Origin: Gammaproteobacteria bacterium UBA2168
GTDB lineage: Bacteria > Pseudomonadota > Gammaproteobacteria > Pseudomonadales > Azotimanducaceae
NCBI GenBank assembly: GCA_002327525.1
Contig: DCWG01000129.1
Coordinates: forward strand, 1 to 10,656
Direction of reading: 5' to 3'
Length of the DNA stretch: 10,656 bases
A program made the translations under genes and the position numbers. The notes beneath the pieces are model-generated. The model did no database searches and was not told where the DNA came from. It saw nothing but the letters and a program-made list of their open reading frames with translations. This document shows positions 7,360 through 10,656 of this stretch, one piece after another; within the stretch, counting starts at the first letter, position 1, and each line of letters starts with the position of its first letter.

Positions 7360-7667
7360 CCAACAAGTCTAGCGTAGCCAAATATAGTAATCCGCTGCAG
7401 TCCGAACACCCCCGTGAAGGTCGGGAGCACCCAGGTTAGCGTGCAGTGTTTCGGACCGCTCAGATAGCGTCTGTCTGCCGATCGTTCCAGAGCAGGCATC
7501 CGAAACAGATCCACCATCCAGCCGATCAGCAATAACCCCAGTGTGAACAGATAGATCGTTCCACTCACCGGTCTACCGAAGTAGAAACGATGGGCTCCGA
7601 GAAAACCGAATATCCAGAGGACGCGGCCCACCGCCAGACTATGAGCGTCCCGATCTCTCACTTCCAT
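7334..7667 (-). pseudogene. TM2-domain membrane protein, frameshifted by internal deletion
   Basis: The first TM2 hairpin is intact: LWIFGFLGAHRFYFGRPVSG, then a second hydrophobic segment ending GWMVDLF. A second hairpin begins with WVLPTFTGVFGLQ, but after the codon at 7395-7397 the frame becomes nonsense and runs on to a stop at 7284. In the next frame, bases 7393-7334 encode GLLYLATLDLLGVGVIYHY and a TAG, which is the expected end of the second TM2 hairpin. Comparison with the usual HRFYLGKWLTG spacing implies that about eight residues' worth of DNA (roughly 26 bases) was lost at about 7393, breaking the frame. The ATG at 7667 has a GGAG 10 bases upstream. Without the deletion the gene would end at 7334, before the phosphatase start at 7314. 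The protein might still insert as one TM2 unit with a random tail. Confidence 0.75.
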
Positions 7668-7703
7668 GGCATATCGACTCCACTTTCCATCTCGCTAATA
7701 TAG

Positions 7704-7724
7704 TCGCGGAGTATATTCGCGGAG
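7704..7724. repeat. Short direct repeat upstream of the TM2 gene
   Basis: TCGCGGAG occurs twice (7704-7711 and 7717-7724), 13 bases apart, each preceded by an AT-rich run (ATATAG, TATAT). It sits 37-57 bases upstream of the TM2 start codon. It might be a regulator binding site; no function can be assigned from sequence. Confidence 0.3.
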
Positions 7725-7773
7725 CCGCCATTGTTGGTTCTAAGTACTACCTTTTTGCAAACTCTCTTGCATT

Positions 7774-7962
7774 CTACAAGCGATGCCACAGGCTCCAGTC
7801 CACCGCCGGAAGAAGCGGAGCAGGCGCCACGCCCTGTGCCGGTCCGGGTGGATTGATCTCGATACGCTTACAGTCGGCGCACCCACCTGTCACACGCCGT
7901 ATCGATTCCGGAGTGAGTGGACGCCAGTGCTCGTTTGCTCCGACTTCGCTTTCGTCTTTCAT
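7774..7962 (-). CDS. Small peptide with double-glycine leader-like motif (candidate secreted or modified peptide)
   Basis: A 62-residue reading frame in the 398-base stretch between the TM2 and thioesterase genes. I do not recognise the family. Residues 16-27 (LTPESIRRVTGG) resemble the end of a double-glycine leader, in which a hydrophobic/acidic helix precedes GG and a C39-type peptidase cuts. The part after GG (28-62) starts with C28-A-D-C31 and continues rich in proline and alanine (EINPPGPAQ, APAPLLPAV), ending WSLWHRL. The ATG at 7962 is chosen because ACGAGGT lies about 9 bases upstream; a reading from a TTG at 8007 is longer but has no support. No ABC/C39 exporter or maturation enzyme is in the window, so a peptide-toxin or RiPP role is speculative, and a non-secreted small protein remains possible. 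Confidence 0.5.
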   Translation of the reverse strand: MKDESEVGANEHWRPLTPESIRRVTGGCADCKRIEINPPGPAQGVAPAPLLPAVDWSLWHRL

Positions 7963-7967
7963 GGGTC

Positions 7968-7980
7968 TGTACCTCGTACA
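7968..7980. repeat. Palindrome over the ribosome site of the small peptide
   Basis: TGTAC-CTC-GTACA is a perfect five-base inverted repeat. On the minus strand the loop and the start of the second arm hold the GAGG of the ribosome site. It could hide the site in the mRNA or act as an operator. Such a short palindrome may also be chance. Confidence 0.25.
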
Positions 7981-8065
7981 TTGAATCAGCGTCGACTCTA
8001 ACAACACCTGAACCGGGCTCCTGTACGTGAGAGGCGCTCAGCCACGTCAGAGATCAGTGCACGGC

Positions 8066-8464
8066 TCACACGGAAATCATGAAACTGCCGGATGCCCGGG
8101 CGACCACGTCCCCGACATCCTGGCGGATCACGAGCCCCTCCATCTGTGCAAGCCGAGCCTTGCACTTCACGCAACGCCCTTCCAAGCTCACCGGTGTGCC
8201 GACCGGTAACGCGGCGCGATAGCGGATGTCCGCGCGCGCAGTAAAACTATGCAAACCCTGCAGCCACAGCCAGTTCGCCATGACATCGTCCAGCAGACCG
8301 AAGATGATGCCTCCGTGGGTGACGTCGTCATAGCCCATGTGGCGTTCGTCTGGCGTGAACTCCGCCTTGCAGACATCGTCCTCCAGACGAAAGCGCACAT
8401 TGAGCCCAATGGGATTGCCCGGGCCACAGACGAAACAGCGGTTCGCTTCCTGATTCAGTTCCAT
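8066..8464 (-). CDS. PaaI-type hotdog-fold thioesterase
   Basis: A 132-residue hotdog protein expected to hydrolyse an acyl-CoA thioester as a soluble oligomer. The N-terminus has NRCFVCGPGNPIGL (8-21), the usual opening of this subgroup, followed by the catalytic segment YDDVTHGGIIFGLLDDVM (HGG at 50-52, acidic pair at 59-60). The start at 8464 is preferred over 8527 because AGAGGG lies about 9 bases upstream and homologues begin about ten residues before CFVCGP. A longer start would also run into the NUDIX gene. A second Cys pair, GRCVKC (98-101), is unusual for the family. It is divergent from the NUDIX gene with a 54-base gap. Confidence 0.88.
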   Translation of the reverse strand: MELNQEANRCFVCGPGNPIGLNVRFRLEDDVCKAEFTPDERHMGYDDVTHGGIIFGLLDDVMANWLWLQGLHSFTARADIRYRAALPVGTPVSLEGRCVKCKARLAQMEGLVIRQDVGDVVARASGSFMISV

Positions 8465-8490
8465 TCCCGTACGCCCTCTTAGTTTCATTA

Positions 8491-8519
8491 AGCATAAGGC
8501 AGCACCTACAATAGACCAA
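8491..8519 (-). promoter_or_regulatory. Candidate promoter of the thioesterase gene
   Basis: On the minus strand TTGGTC (8519-8514) and TATGCT (8496-8491) are exactly 17 bases apart, with a start site expected near 8484, about 20 bases before the ATG. The -35 box overlaps the A of the NUDIX start codon, so this promoter and the opposite one share the same 54-base gap and may exclude each other. Confidence 0.4.
8507..8512 (+). promoter_or_regulatory. -10 box of the NUDIX gene, probable leaderless start
   Basis: TACAAT (8507-8512) is followed by six bases and then the ATG at 8519, so the A of the start codon is at the expected transcription start. There is no Shine-Dalgarno sequence in the few bases before the ATG. 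This is the layout of leaderless bacterial genes. The -35 region (TTTCAT/TTCATT near 8483-8489) is weak. Confidence 0.45.
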
Positions 8520-9127
8520 TGTTTCAACTAGACACGATCCGACAACGTCTCACCGGTTACCAGCACGAGCAGTTCACGACAGGTGTGCGCACGCGCGAGG
8601 CAGCAGTGGCAATCATCCTGCGGGAACTGAACCCCGGGGAGCCAGAGATCCTGTTCATCAAGCGCGCTGAGAAAGCGGGTGATCCCTGGTCTGGGCACAT
8701 GGCCTTTCCCGGTGGGCACAAGGATCCGCTTGACCTCGATCTCAAGCACGCGGCGATAAGAGAGACCCTGGAAGAAATCGGCCTGGATCTCCGGCCCGCA
8801 ACATATCTCGGCGCACTCGATCAGCAGCGTGCCATGCCGCGGCGACGCCATCTGGATATGCTCATCGCGCCGTTCGTCTTCGAACTGGAGGGCGATCCCG
8901 CGTTCGAACCCAACTACGAGGTGGCGGAGGTGGTATGGACTCCCCTGCAGCCGCTCGCCACCAACGCGATTCACGATACGATGGAGTGGCCCATGGCCGG
9001 TCAGCCGACTATCTTCAACGGCTACCGGCTTGCCACCGGACACTTCGTGTGGGGACTTACCTACCGCATGCTGAAGACTTTTTTCACCGCCCTCGATCCC
9101 GACTGGACGGGCCCTCCCGAGCTATAG
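8519..9127 (+). CDS. NUDIX hydrolase, CoA-pyrophosphatase-like
   Basis: A 202-residue cytoplasmic NUDIX enzyme. The Nudix box runs from Gly66 to Leu89, ending RETLEEIGL (81-89) with the metal-binding Glu residues. The spacing has one extra residue before the Arg, as in the CoA diphosphatase (NudL/UPF0035) group, and is preceded by FIKRAEKAGDPWSGHMAFPGG, similar to the CoA-diphosphatase lead-in. It probably hydrolyses CoA-type or nucleoside-diphosphate-linked compounds; the exact substrate is unknown. It lies next to a thioesterase, which may link both to CoA-ester turnover. The start has no ribosome site and seems leaderless. The stop is followed by a decaying region, and no terminator was seen. 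Confidence 0.88.
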   Translation: MFQLDTIRQRLTGYQHEQFTTGVRTREAAVAIILRELNPGEPEILFIKRAEKAGDPWSGHMAFPGGHKDPLDLDLKHAAIRETLEEIGLDLRPATYLGALDQQRAMPRRRHLDMLIAPFVFELEGDPAFEPNYEVAEVVWTPLQPLATNAIHDTMEWPMAGQPTIFNGYRLATGHFVWGLTYRMLKTFFTALDPDWTGPPEL

Positions 9128-9169
9128 GGCAGCGCTCGTTCCCCAACCCCGTTGCACCGGCAAGGCTCC

Positions 9170-9586
9170 TCACGACTGAGCAATGCGAATATCGTCAATG
9201 TAGTGCGCTACCTCCGCATCGAGCAGGACGCGAAAACCATCGATAAAGCATTCTTTGACCAGTTTCCGATCCGTCAGCTGGCAATCGATTCGAAAGCCGT
9301 CTCTGAAGACCGCCATCCTGGTAAACCAACCGTCCGCCAATGGCTCCGGTTTCCACGGGCAGCGTACGAGAATGGGGCCGAACCCTGCCATCCAGTCGTC
9401 ACTGTGCCGATAGCTCTCGAGGTTTTCGGTGTACACCTCGATATCGAAGTCTGAAAAAAAGTCGACCATGTCCGGTTGTGGATTGACACGAGAGCTGGTC
9501 AGAACTGCGGCTCGGACGTTGTTTTCGCCAGCCACCCAGTCATGAAATCGATCTAGAACTTCGTCTTCGTCAGGATATTCACAGGC
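9170..9586 (-). pseudogene. AadK-like aminoglycoside 6-adenylyltransferase relic, truncated
   Basis: The frame carries the N-terminal third of an AadK-type nucleotidyltransferase: VLDRFHDWV, then RAAVLTSSR, the FFSDFDIEVYT metal site (Asp-Phe-Asp), W.AGFGPILV, and FRDGFRIDCQLTD with the third aspartate. The family is about 280 residues long, but here only about 138 codons remain before a stop at 9170-9172, and the last ~15 residues no longer resemble it. The 5' end is also broken: the frame is open from a TGA at 9587-9589, but there is no ATG before the homology. A GTG at 9535 could start a 121-residue fragment that lacks the first helix. Such proteins in environmental bacteria are not evidence of drug resistance, and this copy should be inactive. 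Confidence 0.7.
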
Positions 9587-9706
9587 TCAGAGCAGCCAGC
9601 TCAGCAACGTCGTCAATAGCGTAATCGGGTGCATCTGCGCACCTGCCGGGCAACCCGTCCGATGTCAGCACAACTCTCTCGATGGCAGTCTGTCTGTACG
9701 AAGCTT
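9579..9706 (-). pseudogene. Short relic, possibly the C-terminus of a HAD-like hydrolase
   Basis: A minus-strand frame ending in TGA at 9581-9579 reads VVLTSDGLPG followed by DAPDYAIDDVAELAAL. The last part looks like the usual C-terminal strand and helix of HAD hydrolases, which often end ADYVIDSVAELP. The upstream part is missing (a TAA lies just before), so it is a remnant if real. It overlaps the AadK-like frame by a few bases. Weak, resting on about 25 residues. Confidence 0.3.
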
Positions 9707-9740
9707 AATGGACAGCCGCGGTCAAGAGCGGTCTGGGCAC

Positions 9741-10505
9741 TCACCGCACTCTGTTGTCATACGTCCATCCAGGCTCGTGGAGCGGAAAGTCGTCGAATGC
9801 CAGTCCGCACATATTCCGTCGCGACCTGATCGAGCTTCCATCCGGTCAAACGATACACGCCGGAAGTGGCGAACAGGGTTTCGAGGAATTCGACGCTGCA
9901 ATCCACATCTGATTGTCGGCCGCCCGGACCAAGAGATTAGCCATCATCAAGTCCTTGATCGTGGTTGCTTTGGTGTTCCGGGCGTTGTGCAAGGAGTGAA
10001 ACAGCAGCCGAACGCCTGCGTCACGATACAGCTCATAGAGCTCGGGAAAGCAATTGTCGTAGCAAATCAGAAAACCACATTTGTGGCCGTTGATATCAAC
10101 ACATACGGAGGACCTGCCCGCGCCGAAGAACTACTTTTCCCGGCTGTACAGGCGCTGTTTGTCGTACGTAGCAACAACCTCGCCTTCGTCGGAAATCACG
10201 TGCAGACAACTCATCGGCGGCGCATCCTCGACTTGCCTCATGAATCCGAGGACGATCCGAATATCCAGCTGCGACGCCAACGCGAGTATCTGATCCGTAG
10301 TCCTGGCCAGCTCGCGCCAGGGATATGCGTCGAGACTGTCGAAGTGCTTCGGGGGCTATCTGGACAGAGCTGTTTCAGGAAACTGAATCACCGTTGCACC
10401 CTTCGATACGGCTTTTATGGTCAGTCTCTGGATGTATGCGGCGTTTCTGGCGATGTCTGCCGACACGGGAAACTGCGAGGCGGTAATGCGGATGACGGTG
10501 CTCAC
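9741..10505 (-). pseudogene. Nitrilase-superfamily carbon-nitrogen hydrolase with three in-frame stops
   Basis: A 255-codon frame without any indel, opened by a GTG at 10505 with GGAAGGGG seven bases upstream. It reads as a C-N hydrolase (amidase/nitrilase fold): ASQFPV at the start, QFPETALS with catalytic Glu44, YDKQRLY with Lys116, and GFLICYDNCFPEL with Cys148. Later landmarks are LLFHSLHNAR, ANLLVRAADNQMWIAASNSS, a PDGS segment and a DFP...GW.YDN ending. Three codons are stops: TAG at codon 50 (10358-10356, where relatives have Tyr in LSGYPP), TAG at codon 125 (10133-10131, before FFGAG) and TGA at codon 220 (9848-9846, where relatives have Arg before PDGS). The catalytic triad and frame are kept, so decay is recent or the stops are sequence artefacts. 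It follows the Hsp70-like gene by 26 bases in the same direction. Confidence 0.8.
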
Positions 10506-10531
10506 ACTTCGGCCCCTTCCGATAGCGCCGG

Positions 10532-10656
10532 CTAACGGCAATGATAATCGGCGATGGCGAGTCCGGCCGCCACACTGGTAAACGGGTCGTGCTCCACGAC
10601 GCGGCCCGGGAAGCGCACATCGAGAATCCGACGCACCGCGGGAATGAGGCTCGACC
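10532..10656 (-). CDS. Hsp70-family chaperone-like protein, C-terminal end (YegD-like), partial
   Basis: Only the last 40 codons are inside the window, in frame to the right edge. They read SSLIPAVRRIL, then EHDPFTSVAAGLAIADYHCR and a TAG at 10534-10532. The glycine-rich/serine loop followed by IPAVR and the PF.SVAAGLA ending are the C-terminal landmarks of the nucleotide-binding domain of Hsp70-like proteins such as YegD, which lack the usual substrate-binding domain. The stop lies 26 bases before the nitrilase-like start, so the two probably formed an operon. Confidence 0.7.
   Translation of the reverse strand, partial: SSLIPAVRRILDVRFPGRVVEHDPFTSVAAGLAIADYHCR

Noticed and set aside
9170..9535. 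Active aminoglycoside-resistance gene
   Set aside because: Only about a third to half of the family length is present, without a proper start, so a functional enzyme is unlikely.
9846..9848. Second selenocysteine codon (TGA in the nitrilase-like frame)
   Set aside because: It replaces an Arg before PDGS, not a redox residue, and two TAG codons in the same frame show ordinary decay.
9708..10535. Plus-strand open frame of 275 codons
   Set aside because: It is antisense to the nitrilase-like gene, which has recognisable motifs across 255 codons. The plus frame has no known motif, and it is only open because the stops fall on the other strand.
1..10656. Insertion sequence, CRISPR array, tRNA or rRNA
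   Set aside because: No terminal repeats, transposase motifs, spaced direct repeats or RNA gene cores were seen in the window.

Overview
The window is about 60% GC and densely coded, with short or overlapping gene junctions, which suggests a proteobacterium. The gene set (GldA/GldFG-type ABC transporter, NnrU-family protein, MetY-type O-acetylhomoserine sulfhydrylase, two-hairpin TM2 protein, CoA-pyrophosphatase-like NUDIX, YegD-like Hsp70 tail) fits a gammaproteobacterium best. No rRNA, tRNA, CRISPR array, insertion sequence or phage gene was found. Taxonomy is inference only.

Left part (1-5332): a minus-strand ABC exporter pair (ATPase plus a GldF-GldG fused permease that runs off the left edge) faces a plus-strand serine hydrolase of the COG2945 type. 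That hydrolase ends tail to tail with a minus-strand operon metY > alpha/beta hydrolase > NnrU-family membrane protein. The operon has a 4-base ATGA overlap at one junction and an overlapping stop and ribosome site at the other.

Centre (5391-6532): this is the main discovery. Two plus-strand reading frames that look like separate genes (5450-6154 and 6170-6532) are one frame of 361 codons interrupted by a single TGA. The TGA falls exactly on the second cysteine of an AhpD-type redox site (E-C-F-Y-[TGA]-T-T-S-H), homology continues after it, and a stem-loop with a G-rich loop lies at SECIS distance downstream. The simplest reading is a selenoprotein: a two-domain AhpD/CMD-family peroxidase-like enzyme with a CxxU active site. 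A good sigma70-like promoter lies upstream.

Right part (6520-9127): all minus-strand except the NUDIX gene. It contains a tyrosine phosphatase of the IphP type, a TM2-domain gene broken by an internal deletion, a 62-residue peptide with a double-glycine leader-like motif followed by a Cys/Pro-rich tail, a hotdog thioesterase, and a divergent NUDIX hydrolase that appears to be leaderless.

Far right (9128-10656): a decaying minus-strand block. The C-terminal tail of a YegD-like Hsp70 enters from the right edge, followed 26 bases later by a nitrilase-superfamily gene that keeps one frame and all three catalytic residues but has three in-frame stops. After it come a short HAD-like relic and a truncated AadK-like nucleotidyltransferase. 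Genes here are in varied states of loss, whereas the selenoprotein TGA is a different matter because it sits on the catalytic residue.
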